DNA from: a virus | DNA length: 64,000 nt | Virus record (IMG/VR): IMGVR_UViG_3300028774_000007 | Coordinates: 79,234-143,233 of that record | Reading direction: 5' to 3' (one strand) | Shown here: piece by piece, positions 51,870 through 59,387 of the stretch | Layout: each line of letters opens with the position of its first letter | Position numbering within the stretch: the stretch's first letter is position 1 | Program-made: the position numbers and the translations under genes | The notes under the pieces: generated by a model | The model's input: the letters and a program-made list of their open reading frames with translations, nothing else | Told to the model about the DNA's origin: nothing | The model's database searches: none

Positions 51870-53060
51870 GTAGTTTTTAAATAAACTTTTAATATATTTA
51901 ATTCAATTCTTTATTAATACATTTATATGGTATATCGTTTTGAAAAACAGTCCCAGTATTTTTTAAAATAGGGTATATACAGTATATAGGGAATAAAAGT
52001 GAAATAAATTGAATGTATATATAGTATATCGGTTGATTCTATGGCTTATGGTTGATATCGTTAGCCAGTATGTATATAGGGTATATCGTTCATGTGTCTG
52101 TATACTGTCTTATATGGACTATATCGTTTTATAGTATGTATGCTTAGTAGCTACTATGCCCTGTTCCGCGCTTCAACACGCTAAAGTGCTAAAGCCCCCC
52201 ATGCATAAATATACATTGAATATACATGAATATTTATTCATTTTGGGTTCGCACCCGTCCCCCGTGGTGACATTGTACAATAATACATTGTTTGTATATG
52301 CAATATGCATAAACACATACAATCATAATGTATAATCATACAAATGTATATGCATTACATAAATATACATTGACACTCTTCAATGTGTTGTATCATATAC
52401 TTAATACAGTACTACAGTAATACAGTTGAGGGAATTATACGCATTGTATAATCACAGTATTACACGCTGTATTGATACTATCGTACGGCTTGAAAGGCAT
52501 GTGTTACAACGTGCCATTATAACAACATGCGATTACGAGCGTTTAAACGGCTCATTAAGGCATTTTTATTTTAGAGTATAATCTATACCCTAAACTGTTT
52601 TAACACTGTTTGTATTATTCTAGTGACTTGTAATCATTGTTACACACACACGTAGCAACATTGTTACAACATGCCTTGCATGTGGTCATCATAGCATTGT
52701 AGCATAGCATGATACGGGTTGACCTAAAAGATATTTAGTTTAACTAATTGTTTGTTAGTAATGTAATATCAATAACTAGTACTCATCACATTATAATATG
52801 AGATGTAATGTAACATATAACACGTTGTTAATTGTTTAACATAAGTCCTTTACAATAGGGCTTTACATAGGGCTTGCAAGGCACGTTGTTATCATGGGTG
52901 TAACTAATGGCATGTATGATACATAATGCCTACAATGACCCTTTACGGGCTTGTAATGACATTGTTAATTAACTATTGTTATATCTAAATTGTATTCTTA
53001 ATTAATGAAATAAATAAAAAAATAAATTACGAATAAATAAAAAAATATTTGAAATAACTA
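51870..53060. other. Gene-free divergence region, candidate origin or control region
   Basis: No credible gene on either strand. Holds five TATATCGKT-like repeats between 51930 and 52130 interleaved with GTATATAGGG, a short C-run island (52190-52265), many ACATTG/CAATGT pairs (52265-52400), and GTTACAACRTGCC at about 52503 and 52663. Transcription leaves in both directions. The 13-base ATATCGTTTTGAA (51932-51944) also occurs upstream of the sigma factor (34315-34327). This would fit a replication origin or early control region; no direct proof. Confidence 0.45.
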
Positions 53061-53089
53061 TTGACGAACAAATGAAAACAGTTTATTAT
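53061..53089 (+). promoter_or_regulatory. Sigma-A type promoter, plus strand
   Basis: TTGACG (53061-53066), 17-base spacer, TATTAT (53084-53089). Only clear rightward promoter; leaves a 220-base leader before the first start codon. Confidence 0.75.
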
Positions 53090-53203
53090 TAAGATATTCC
53101 AAAAAACGAATAAGCAAGGGAAGTGATTCACATTCACATGGTCTAATAAGCGCCATTGTACTTTGATAATAGAATAAGCATTAATGAGTAACGAGAGTGT
53201 ATA

Positions 53204-53263
53204 GCGTGTAACTGTGACTGTAGTGTTATAGTCCTACTTCATGCCATAAGTGCAAGGTAGTTA
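53204..53263 (+). ncRNA. Possible structured leader RNA
   Basis: GTAACT (start) pairs with AGTTAC (end); inside are GACT/AGTC and ACTT/AAGT hairpins, giving a three-way junction. Lies in the long leader of the inverted-repeat gene. Weak evidence, single example. Confidence 0.25.
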
Positions 53264-53279
53264 CGACAAATTAATGTTA

Positions 53280-53304
53280 CCATATGAGATTATATAAGCG
53301 GATA
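53280..53304 (+). repeat. 25-bp inverted repeat, left copy
   Basis: Perfect reverse complement of 53573-53597. Together they enclose the gene at 53322-53558. Confidence 0.85.
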
Positions 53305-53321
53305 ATAAAGGATGTTTAAAG

Positions 53322-53558
53322 ATGAATAAAGATGTTAATATTGAAGAGTTAGTAGATAGCATATTAGATACCGATAAGAGCGAACAAACAGAGAATAAAG
53401 GTTATAACTATTTTGAGCAAATTGTAAAAGATTGTATTACAGAACTAAAACACAAAAAAGAAACATATTGTTTCAAGCGTTCACAAGTTGAGCAAATTCA
53501 ATCTGTAGTCAATTGCAAGGTCACTTATGATGGTATTTACACATTGACTGTAGCATAA
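53322..53558 (+). CDS. Hypothetical protein inside inverted repeats, 78 residues
   Basis: Not recognised. Acidic N-terminus (MNKDVNIEELVDSILDTDKS), then FEQIVKDCITELKHKKETYCF and a short beta end. AAAGGATG lies upstream. Being boxed by perfect 25-bp inverted repeats makes it a small cassette of 318 bp. Confidence 0.6.
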   Translation: MNKDVNIEELVDSILDTDKSEQTENKGYNYFEQIVKDCITELKHKKETYCFKRSQVEQIQSVVNCKVTYDGIYTLTVA

Positions 53559-53572
53559 TCAAATAAAAAAAA

Positions 53573-53597
53573 TATCCGCTTATATAATCTCATATGG
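53573..53597 (+). repeat. 25-bp inverted repeat, right copy
   Basis: Perfect reverse complement of 53280-53304; the repeat ends exactly, bases outside do not pair. Confidence 0.85.
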
Positions 53598-53632
53598 GCA
53601 AAAATTAAAAAATAAAGGAATGAAAAATTAAA

Positions 53633-54538
53633 ATGAACGCAAAAATTAGAATCGGTACGTTTTGCCGTAAATGCGGTAAACAAATCACGGGAACAAAGGG
53701 AATTGACTACATTGCAATTCCTACAAAGGGTTGCGGCGAAACTCGTTACACTTGTAACGAATGCGCAAATAATGACACGCGCAACGGCTCATCATCCTAT
53801 AATGATGAGGTTGATAATCTCATAGGACTTGAAACAAAGTCAAAAATGCAAATTGCTGTAGAATGGGAATGCGCTTATAAATACAACGGTACAAATGTAA
53901 ATGGCGTTCACCTTGAAACACAAGAGGAAATAAATGCATATATGGCAAGCCAATATCATTTATTACCTACTCATGATTGCACCGTCGATTGTGAATATAA
54001 AGAAGAGCGACGGACTTCACTACACGGATACAAAAATCGTATTCAAGGAATATCCGAAATAGTTGACTTAACCGCTAGTAACTGTGGTCATCATATCAAC
54101 ATTAGCCGCACCACATGGGATAATCGGTTCGCAAGAATTTTAAAAGCTAACTCGGAAAAATTATTTGCACCACTTTCATATTATATGAAAGAAAACAGAT
54201 ATCTAACAGAACGGGTGTTCGGTAGATACTTTACAAATTATGCTGAATTTACAAGTATTTCATTTACGCATGGGTATTGGTTAAACATTAGAAACGATAC
54301 TTTCAAAAATGAATGTTGTTTAGAATTTAGACTTGCAAAATTCAATAACGTCAATCAATATTTTTATCTTATGAACATGTGTAAAGAGATAATGTTATTG
54401 GTTGACCAATTCTGCAAAGATGATTATTTTAACGACATTGATGAAACTGCGAATGAACTTATTGAACTTTTCAAAAAATACGCAACTGGTAAAGCATTAT
54501 GTATGAGAAGCGAACGCAACAACAGCAAAGCGCGGTGA
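53633..54538 (+). CDS. Amidoligase-like protein with N-terminal zinc finger
   Basis: 301 residues. N-terminal FCRKCGKQI ... YTCNECAN zinc site; SNCGHHINISRTTW at about 150-163 resembles the conserved 'GxHvHvs' of the putative amidoligase (Amidoligase_2) family, followed by NECCLEFRLAKFNNVNQYFY. Such proteins, ATP-grasp-like relatives of glutamate-Cys ligases, are common in phages. Reaction unknown. SD AAAGGA lies 13 bases upstream, a long spacing. Confidence 0.58.
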   Translation: MNAKIRIGTFCRKCGKQITGTKGIDYIAIPTKGCGETRYTCNECANNDTRNGSSSYNDEVDNLIGLETKSKMQIAVEWECAYKYNGTNVNGVHLETQEEINAYMASQYHLLPTHDCTVDCEYKEERRTSLHGYKNRIQGISEIVDLTASNCGHHINISRTTWDNRFARILKANSEKLFAPLSYYMKENRYLTERVFGRYFTNYAEFTSISFTHGYWLNIRNDTFKNECCLEFRLAKFNNVNQYFYLMNMCKEIMLLVDQFCKDDYFNDIDETANELIELFKKYATGKALCMRSERNNSKAR

Positions 54539-54550
54539 ATAACCGCGCTT
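54528..54550 (+). terminator. Hairpin at the end of the amidoligase-like gene
   Basis: 8-bp GC-rich stem (AAGCGCGG/CCGCGCTT) over the stop codon; weak T-run after it. Confidence 0.55.
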
Positions 54551-54572
54551 ATTCTTATAAGGCGGTGATGTT

Positions 54573-54617
54573 TTGTTTTTAATGGCATTGTATTTGTTAT
54601 TCGGTAAAAAAAAGTAA
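54573..54617 (+). CDS. KKK-tailed hydrophobic micropeptide 1, 14 residues
   Basis: TTG start after AAGGCGGTGAT (near-consensus SD, 7-base gap): MFLMALYLLFGKKK. Two close relatives lie at 58161-58208 and 63367-63414. Likely inserts in or coats the membrane. The length would normally be dismissed; the repetition with its own SD supports expression. Confidence 0.5.
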   Translation: MFLMALYLLFGKKK

Positions 54618-54620
54618 TCC

Positions 54621-54650
54621 AATAAGCCGCCTACGGGCGGCTTAATTTTA
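54621..54650 (+). terminator. Rho-independent terminator, plus strand
   Basis: TAAGCCGCC-TACG-GGCGGCTTA followed by ATTTTAATTT. Ends the transcript after micropeptide 1. Confidence 0.8.
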
Positions 54651-54671
54651 ATTTGAAAGATGGTTATTATT

Positions 54672-54809
54672 ATGAACTATGATGAAATGAATTACCTTGA
54701 AAAAATTGATTATTGGATGGAACAGGGTATGAGTGAAGAAAAAGCCGCTGAATGGATAGCATTCAATAATAATGAGGAATATGATTCTGACATATTATTA
54801 GGCAGATAA
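54672..54809 (+). CDS. Hypothetical protein, 45 residues
   Basis: MNYDEMNYLEKIDYWMEQGM and a following helix (EEKAAEWIAFNNNEEYD); acidic. Weak SD (AAAGATGG). Followed directly by a strong terminator, which supports it. Confidence 0.55.
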   Translation: MNYDEMNYLEKIDYWMEQGMSEEKAAEWIAFNNNEEYDSDILLGR

Positions 54810-54814
54810 TTGAA

Positions 54815-54848
54815 AATAAGCCGCTGAAATATGCGGCTTATTTTTTTT
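54815..54848 (+). terminator. Rho-independent terminator, plus strand
   Basis: AATAAGCCGC-TGAAATAT-GCGGCTTA followed by eight Ts; ends the rightward block. Confidence 0.85.
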
Positions 54849-55125
54849 GCCCAAAACGATTCATATTGTAATATGAAATTAACATAGTAAGTAAATATGT
54901 TTTAATGATTTACCACTTTATCAAGTTAAAGCGTTACTACTTTAAAGCGTTACCATATTACCATATTACCGTTTTACCTTAACGATTCATAATTCATATT
55001 GTAATATGAAACGCTTAGTCTATGGAAACTTTTGAGGGATAAAGTTTTGGAAATTTTTACAGCCCATGATTCATATTGTAATATGAAATTACCCATATGA
55101 TTGTTAATGTTTTAACACATGAACC

Positions 55126-55164
55126 CAAAAATAAGGCATACGGTTTATTTTCCGTATGCCTTAT
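55126..55164 (-). terminator. Rho-independent terminator
   Basis: 13-bp perfect stem (55131-55143 with 55152-55164), T-run on the minus strand; follows the gene at 55167. Confidence 0.82.
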
Positions 55165-55166
55165 AA

Positions 55167-55502
55167 TTACATTAAGCGGCTTGAAACTCGGCTTGTTTGG
55201 ATTGCTACGCTCTCTTGATTCAGTTTTAATTTCAATTCCTCAATCAGCCCGTCAATGTTATCATTCTTTTTATCGAATACCAGAATATCAATTTTGAGTG
55301 ATTCCTCAAATACGACTGTGCCGTCGTCGTGCTTATAAACTCCGTTGCCTTGATATATACTCGCTCCGTCGTAGTATCTTGCTACGATACTTGATGCCGC
55401 CTTAAAAGCTTCGATTGTAGGAACTAACTGCGTTTTAGTGACCTTATCATTAAGTCCAACCATAACTTCGTGCTTTGTAAATTTTGTAGGTAATCCAAAC
55501 AT
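55167..55502 (-). CDS. Hypothetical protein, 111 residues
   Basis: Not recognised. KHEVMVGLNDKVTKTQLVP opening and a strand-rich centre (YKHDDGTVVFEESLKIDILVF), helical end. Single-gene module with own promoter and terminator. Confidence 0.58.
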   Translation of the reverse strand: MFGLPTKFTKHEVMVGLNDKVTKTQLVPTIEAFKAASSIVARYYDGASIYQGNGVYKHDDGTVVFEESLKIDILVFDKKNDNIDGLIEELKLKLNQESVAIQTSRVSSRLM

Positions 55503-55561
55503 TTTAAAATCCTTCTTTTCTATTCTTTATTTTTTACGTCTTTTCTTTTAGGTCTATATAT

Positions 55562-55590
55562 ATATTACCATGTTTTATGACATTTGTCAA
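55562..55590 (-). promoter_or_regulatory. Sigma-A type promoter
   Basis: Minus strand TTGACA (55585-55590), 17-base spacer, TAATAT (55562-55567). Confidence 0.75.
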
Positions 55591-55732
55591 GCGAATTAAA
55601 ATATTTATTTTAGAATTGAATTTTCAATTTATATTTCATATTCTAATATGAATTGAAGTGAAGGGTATTTCATATTGTAATGTGATAAAGATTAATCTAT
55701 TTCATATTGTAATATGAAACTCATTTATAGGT

Positions 55733-55759
55733 AAAAAAATAAGCCCTCACGGGCTTATT
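55733..55759 (-). terminator. Rho-independent terminator
   Basis: AATAAGCCC-TCAC-GGGCTTATT with seven Ts on the minus strand; ends the 55762 module. Confidence 0.82.
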
Positions 55760-55761
55760 AA

Positions 55762-55992
55762 TTATGAATTTGTTCTTATAAATTCATCAATATCATAACG
55801 ATGACCATAGGATATGAAATAACTTTTGCCCTCATCATCATATCTGATTTTTGCCGTTATAGTCCTACCATCGCCCTTTTCATCATCAGTATAACAAAAT
55901 TTTACCTTATCATTGATTCCGTATTCAATGCCTAGAATCTTAATGCCGCTAAAATTTGTCAATTCTAATATTGCTATTGATTTTTTATACAT
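55762..55992 (-). CDS. Hypothetical protein, 76 residues
   Basis: Not recognised. Beta-rich (IKILGIEYGINDKVKFCYTDD), SH3-like, preceded by AAAGGAG. Second gene of its module. Confidence 0.55.
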   Translation of the reverse strand: MYKKSIAILELTNFSGIKILGIEYGINDKVKFCYTDDEKGDGRTITAKIRYDDEGKSYFISYGHRYDIDEFIRTNS

Positions 55993-56007
55993 AATGTTGC
56001 ACTCCTT

Positions 56008-56121
56008 TTATTTCCTAAATATTTTACTTCCATAGATGTAGCGGTTGACCAGATATTCTTTCATTGTCATCTCGTACAAATAGATGAAATTTTTCCTCAA
56101 ACCTTTTCTGTAAACTGTCAT
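56008..56121 (-). CDS. Basic small protein, 37 residues
   Basis: ATG 56119-56121 with AAGGAT; MTVYRKGLRKNFIYLYEMTM, strongly basic. First gene after promoter 56155-56183. Confidence 0.5.
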   Translation of the reverse strand: MTVYRKGLRKNFIYLYEMTMKEYLVNRYIYGSKIFRK

Positions 56122-56154
56122 TTTTAAATCCTTCTCTCTTTAATTTCTATATTT

Positions 56155-56183
56155 ATTATAACATGGAAAATAACAATTGTCAA
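56155..56183 (-). promoter_or_regulatory. Sigma-A type promoter
   Basis: Minus strand TTGACA (56178-56183), 17-base spacer, TATAAT (56155-56160). Confidence 0.87.
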
Positions 56184-56269
56184 CACTAATTAAAACTTTA
56201 TTTTATCAATTCATATTAGAATATGATAAGAATTATAAGTATTCATATTGTAATATGAAACGTTTATAT

Positions 56270-56298
56270 AAAGAAAAATGCGGCTTATTCAGCCGCAA
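56270..56298 (-). terminator. Rho-independent terminator
   Basis: GCGGCT-GAATA-AGCCGC then ATTTTTCTTT on the minus strand, overlapping the stop of the 56285 gene. Confidence 0.8.
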
Positions 56299-56440
56299 AT
56301 CTCATTTTATGATAGCACTTATCTTTTCCATTATCGTTCTTGACCTTGACATAATCCGAGTGCGTTGCTTTTTTTATTTCGTACCTCTTACCCATTGTCA
56401 GATTATCAGCGCCGATTACATTAACACAAACTTTTACCAT
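56285..56440 (-). CDS. Hypothetical protein, 51 residues
   Basis: ATG 56438-56440 after AAGGAG. Small beta barrel (MGKRYEIKKATHSDYVKV), probably SH3-like. Unknown. Confidence 0.58.
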   Translation of the reverse strand: MVKVCVNVIGADNLTMGKRYEIKKATHSDYVKVKNDNGKDKCYHKMRFAAE

Positions 56441-56459
56441 AATATTTTTCTCCTTTATT

Positions 56460-56753
56460 TTATAAGTTAGCAATTCTTGCGTACTGTTCCAGATGTAGAA
56501 CCATTTGATTATAAGATATACTGTTGAATGATATAGCCAAGTCTTTTTCTTCTTCTGTATTCGTACAGTGTACAACATCAACAATATATCTCTTGATTTT
56601 ATCCTTTATAGGATTGAATGTCGATACGAATTTAGTTTGTATCTCCTCAATGTCTAACTCCGTTATCAGCCTATCAGTTGGAATATGAATACCAACGGCA
56701 ACATCTTTTCTCCTAGTCTTGAACTCCCCAATGATTAATATACTTTTACTCAT
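56460..56753 (-). CDS. Hypothetical protein, 97 residues
   Basis: Not recognised. Alpha/beta, LITELDIEEIQTKFVSTFN; no motif. First gene of its module. Confidence 0.55.
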   Translation of the reverse strand: MSKSILIIGEFKTRRKDVAVGIHIPTDRLITELDIEEIQTKFVSTFNPIKDKIKRYIVDVVHCTNTEEEKDLAISFNSISYNQMVLHLEQYARIANL

Positions 56754-56786
56754 TTATTATTGCACTTCCTTTTCTTTTCTATATAT

Positions 56787-56815
56787 ATAATAACATGAAA
56801 AATAATCATTGTCAA
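56787..56815 (-). promoter_or_regulatory. Sigma-A type promoter
   Basis: Minus strand TTGACA (56810-56815), 17-base spacer, TATTAT (56787-56792). Confidence 0.83.
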
Positions 56816-56980
56816 TAGATATTAAAACTTTATTTTAGAAATTGTATTTTTATATAATCAACTCATATTAGAATATGAAAACAGATTTTTACAGCAGATT
56901 CATAAAATATCAGTTGAACGAAGTGAAACTCATATTATAATATAAAACGATTCATATTGTAATATGAAACAACTATAGGT

Positions 56981-57008
56981 AAAAAATAGGCGGCATTTCT
57001 GCCGCCTA
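56981..57008 (-). terminator. Rho-independent terminator
   Basis: Perfect 9-bp stem TAGGCGGCA/TGCCGCCTA, 4-base loop, TTTTTT on the minus strand. Confidence 0.83.
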
Positions 57009-57013
57009 CTAAG

Positions 57014-57193
57014 TCAACTCATTATGCTATCTCTTGCCCTCTCTGCCATGTAGAATAGATTGTATGTACTGATGGTACTTGTATCACCAAGGTTATTATG
57101 AGCGTTTACATCCAAGCAAGACCAAACAAACCAGATAAACAAACCGATTGTGAAAACATCAACCAGTAACCAGAATATAAACTTCCGTTTCAT
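57014..57193 (-). CDS. Small membrane protein, 59 residues
   Basis: ATG 57191-57193 after AAGGTGGG. MKRKFIFWLLVDVFTIGLFI and FVWSCLDV: signal-anchor helix, then a short outside tail. Unknown. Confidence 0.6.
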   Translation of the reverse strand: MKRKFIFWLLVDVFTIGLFIWFVWSCLDVNAHNNLGDTSTISTYNLFYMAERARDSIMS

Positions 57194-57208
57194 TATATGT
57201 ACCCACCT

Positions 57209-57379
57209 TTAAAAATTTGGTGTGTAATCATATGCATCTACTTGCCCGTAACTTGTAATGTAGCAAGTGTCGTCATTGACTACTATTCCTAATGATAACA
57301 TGGTTAGTCTCCAAGTGCAAGCTATAACAACCAGAATAACGATTGTGAATACTACAAGTCTTTTAATCATATCTTTCAT
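57209..57379 (-). CDS. Small membrane protein, 56 residues
   Basis: ATG 57377-57379. MKDMIKRLVVFTIVILVVIACTW: single N-terminal anchor with Cys near its end, short polar tail. Same layout as 57014-57193. Confidence 0.58.
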   Translation of the reverse strand: MKDMIKRLVVFTIVILVVIACTWRLTMLSLGIVVNDDTCYITSYGQVDAYDYTPNF

Positions 57380-57398
57380 AATTAGGTTCTCTTTTCTT

Positions 57399-57587
57399 TT
57401 ATTTTAGTATAGCTAATGGGCAACTTTTACATATTTTTAATTGCCCTTGCATCCAACTACAGCCACCAATAGTTGATTCACCAGTTAATGGGCAACTATA
57501 AAAAGTACCAAATTTTCCATGGTATTCTTTTTTACTTATGGGGCATTCAGAACAACCGTTCGGTAATTCATCAACAATAAATTTCAT
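57399..57587 (-). CDS. Cys-rich protein, 62 residues
   Basis: CSECPISKKEYHG ... YSCPL ... GCSWM ... CKSCPL: eight Cys, probably a metal cluster. First gene after promoter 57619-57647. Unknown. Confidence 0.58.
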   Translation of the reverse strand: MKFIVDELPNGCSECPISKKEYHGKFGTFYSCPLTGESTIGGCSWMQGQLKICKSCPLAILK

Positions 57588-57618
57588 AATTATATACCCT
57601 CTTTTCTTTTGTAATTAT

Positions 57619-57647
57619 ATTATAACATACGTTTTTTTAATTGTCAA
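57619..57647 (-). promoter_or_regulatory. Sigma-A type promoter
   Basis: Minus strand TTGACA (57642-57647), 17-base spacer, TATAAT (57619-57624). Confidence 0.86.
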
Positions 57648-57732
57648 TCTTATTTAAAAATAAATATTCTAATTCATATTATAATATAACAATTCGCTTC
57701 TTATATTCATATTATAATATGAAATTCATTCC

Positions 57733-57777
57733 TAAATAAAAAGGCGGCGGCGGGATATAAAATAACCCCGTCGCCGC
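57733..57777 (-). terminator. GC-rich rho-independent terminator
   Basis: 11-bp stem (57744-57754 with 57767-57777, one G-U) and TTTTTATTT on the minus strand; ends the micro-ORF transcript. Confidence 0.8.
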
Positions 57778-57830
57778 GTATTATTTATTTATTTATATAT
57801 ACAATCTAATTTTTAATTATCATAGTTTAG

Positions 57831-57857
57831 CTAAGTAAATCCAGTTGTAAATCTCAT
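57831..57857 (-). CDS. Micro-ORF, 8 residues (duplicated unit 2)
   Basis: MRFTTGFT behind GGGGGATTTGTG; a GC hairpin (GCGGCT-ACA-GCCGC) lies about 35 bases before it. Shares GGATTT..TTAGCTARAC with the unit at 57941-57964. May be a leader peptide or part of an RNA. Confidence 0.3.
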   Translation of the reverse strand: MRFTTGFT

Positions 57858-57940
57858 CACAAATCCCCCTAATAACGTTTGGTTCGTGCGGCTGTAGCCG
57901 CGCTGTTCTCATCTAATACGTTCTAATTTATAATGTCTAG

Positions 57941-57964
57941 CTAAACAAATCCACTATGAAACAT
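57941..57964 (-). CDS. Micro-ORF, 7 residues (duplicated unit 1)
   Basis: MFHSGFV behind AAGGAG with 8-base spacing; a hairpin TTTGGC-GCACA-GCCAAA directly precedes the SD. Stop region TTTAGCTAGAC matches unit 2. Confidence 0.33.
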   Translation of the reverse strand: MFHSGFV

Positions 57965-58015
57965 CGTCATATCTCCTTCTTTGGCTGTGCGCCAAACTGC
58001 CGCGGCTGTCGTTAA

Positions 58016-58075
58016 TTATTTAATAATATTTTTTTTAGTTGAGCAACTACATCGACCGAAGTAAATAAGTTTCAT
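58016..58075 (-). CDS. Small peptide, 19 residues
   Basis: ATG 58073-58075 after AGAGAGG: MKLIYFGRCSCSTKKNIIK. First frame behind promoter 58127-58154; two Cys, basic. Unknown. Confidence 0.42.
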   Translation of the reverse strand: MKLIYFGRCSCSTKKNIIK

Positions 58076-58126
58076 GTTGAAATACCTCTCTTTCTTTTGT
58101 CGTTCTTCTCTTAATCTCTGTTACTA

Positions 58127-58154
58127 GTATACCATTGTTTTCGTCATTTGTCAA
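58127..58154 (-). promoter_or_regulatory. Sigma-A type promoter
   Basis: Minus strand TTGACA (58149-58154), spacer of about 16 bases, TATACT (58127-58132). Drives the cluster of micro-ORFs. Confidence 0.78.
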
Positions 58155-58160
58155 GCGTTT

Positions 58161-58208
58161 TCATTTCTTTTTTCCAAAAAATAGTAAATAAAGAAACATC
58201 ATAAACAT
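58161..58208 (-). CDS. KKK-tailed hydrophobic micropeptide 2, 15 residues
   Basis: ATG 58206-58208 after AAGGGG: MFMMFLYLLFFGKKK. Own promoter at 58237-58265. Relatives at 54573-54617 and 63367-63414. Confidence 0.55.
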   Translation of the reverse strand: MFMMFLYLLFFGKKK

Positions 58209-58236
58209 TCGTTAATCCCCTTTTCTTTGTTTAATT

Positions 58237-58265
58237 ATTATACTATATTTATATGCGAATGTCAA
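58237..58265 (-). promoter_or_regulatory. Sigma-A type promoter of micropeptide 2
   Basis: Minus strand TTGACA (58260-58265), 17-base spacer, TATAAT (58237-58242), ATTTAC upstream. Confidence 0.86.
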
Positions 58266-58402
58266 GTAAATATACTAAATAATTAATTCAATATTTTAAT
58301 CATATTGTAATATGAAACGCGGAGCGTTTTATATCCAGTTGCTTTGCAACTCATATGAAGAGAAGTATAGTTATTTTTCATATTATAATATAAAATGAAT
58401 TG

Positions 58403-58433
58403 GATAAAAAAAATAGGATGGATTTCTCCACCC
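58403..58433 (-). terminator. Rho-independent terminator
   Basis: GGGTGGA-GAAA-TCCATCC (one mismatch) then TATTTTTTTT on the minus strand. Confidence 0.78.
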
Positions 58434-58439
58434 CATTTA

Positions 58440-58604
58440 TTAAGCTTCTTCTGTAAGCAATAGATTTGAAAGTCTCCTTAGTGCATCTACTGCGCCATCA
58501 ATAGCATTAACGATTGCTATGTCTTTGTCGGTGTCCTCGCTGTGTGCGCTCTCCATCTCTGCAATGCCAACGGCAATATTGTGTAACTCTCTTGAATCAA
58601 ACAT
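58440..58604 (-). CDS. Hypothetical helical protein, 54 residues
   Basis: ATG 58602-58604 after AAAGGAG; MFDSRELHNIAVGIAEMESA, entirely helical and acidic. Second gene of its module. Confidence 0.6.
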   Translation of the reverse strand: MFDSRELHNIAVGIAEMESAHSEDTDKDIAIVNAIDGAVDALRRLSNLLLTEEA

Positions 58605-58617
58605 GTTGTTTACTCCT

Positions 58618-58911
58618 TTAGAATAATTTAGTGTCCATCCCTGTCACTCTGGTAAACTCTGGCTGTAACATATTGAAGTACAATCCACTTTGAGCGCATA
58701 TCATCGGCTCTTTACGTGTAGTGGAATAGAACTTCATTGTGTAAGTATCGTCACCATCAAGTGTCACCGAAAATTTGTTCGCTTTTGAGATATTACGTGG
58801 TAGTGATAAGGAAATAGAATTATCATCATATGTGATAAGCTTTGCGCCTGTCATCACCATGAAATGATTCCCACCAAGTTGCTCTAAGATAATCTTTGCT
58901 CTTTCATTCAT
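58618..58911 (-). CDS. Hypothetical phage protein, 97 residues
   Basis: ATG 58909-58911 after AAAAGGACG. MNERAKIILEQLGGNHFMVM then a beta domain; resembles a conserved small phage protein of unknown role. A longer frame through the promoter is rejected. Confidence 0.6.
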   Translation of the reverse strand: MNERAKIILEQLGGNHFMVMTGAKLITYDDNSISLSLPRNISKANKFSVTLDGDDTYTMKFYSTTRKEPMICAQSGLYFNMLQPEFTRVTGMDTKLF

Positions 58912-58948
58912 ATTGTTTACACGTCCTTTTCTTTTAGTTTCTAAATAT

Positions 58949-58977
58949 ATTATAACATCTATTATATATAATGTCAA
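58949..58977 (-). promoter_or_regulatory. Sigma-A type promoter
   Basis: Minus strand TTGACA (58972-58977), 17-base spacer, TATAAT (58949-58954). Confidence 0.86.
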
Positions 58978-59079
58978 GCTAATTTTAATCTTTATTTTTA
59001 GGTTTATATGTTAAGTCATATTATAATATGACAAGAATTATAAGCTATTCATATTATAATATGAAATAATTGTCTATAA

Positions 59080-59108
59080 AAAAAAGGATAGAGCCGACTA
59101 TCCTTTTT
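59080..59108 (-). terminator. Rho-independent terminator
   Basis: GGATAG-TCGGCT-CTATCC then TTTTTTT on the minus strand; follows the gene at 59113. Confidence 0.8.
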
Positions 59109-59112
59109 AAAA

Positions 59113-59385
59113 CTATATAATCCAATCTACGGTAACATCACATTCACAATTCTTTATTTCAATACCGCGATAATATTGGATATAATGCAATATCCTAATT
59201 TTGCCGTTTAAAATTTCGTATTTATCAATAGTTGCTTCATCTTCACTCCAAAATCCTTGAATATAAATTTTGCCGTCTTTTTTGCATACATATGGTACAC
59301 TAGCTAAATAATATCCATCATTATACAATTGTATATGAAGGATTTCCCCAAGTCCATTGTTCAGAATATAGCTGTCGTTATCCAT
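59113..59385 (-). CDS. Hypothetical protein, 90 residues
   Basis: Not recognised. All-beta (YNDGYYLASVPYVCKKDGKIY). Third gene of its module, two bases after the acidic gene. Confidence 0.55.
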   Translation of the reverse strand: MDNDSYILNNGLGEILHIQLYNDGYYLASVPYVCKKDGKIYIQGFWSEDEATIDKYEILNGKIRILHYIQYYRGIEIKNCECDVTVDWII

Positions 59386-59387
59386 AA

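Noticed and set aside
52190-52265. tRNA T-arm-like GGGTTCGCACCC in the gene-free region
   Set aside because: No acceptor or D-arm partner around it.
55097-55297. Plus-strand ORF at 55.1 kb
   Set aside because: Runs through a terminator hairpin and is antisense to the 55167-55502 gene; no SD.
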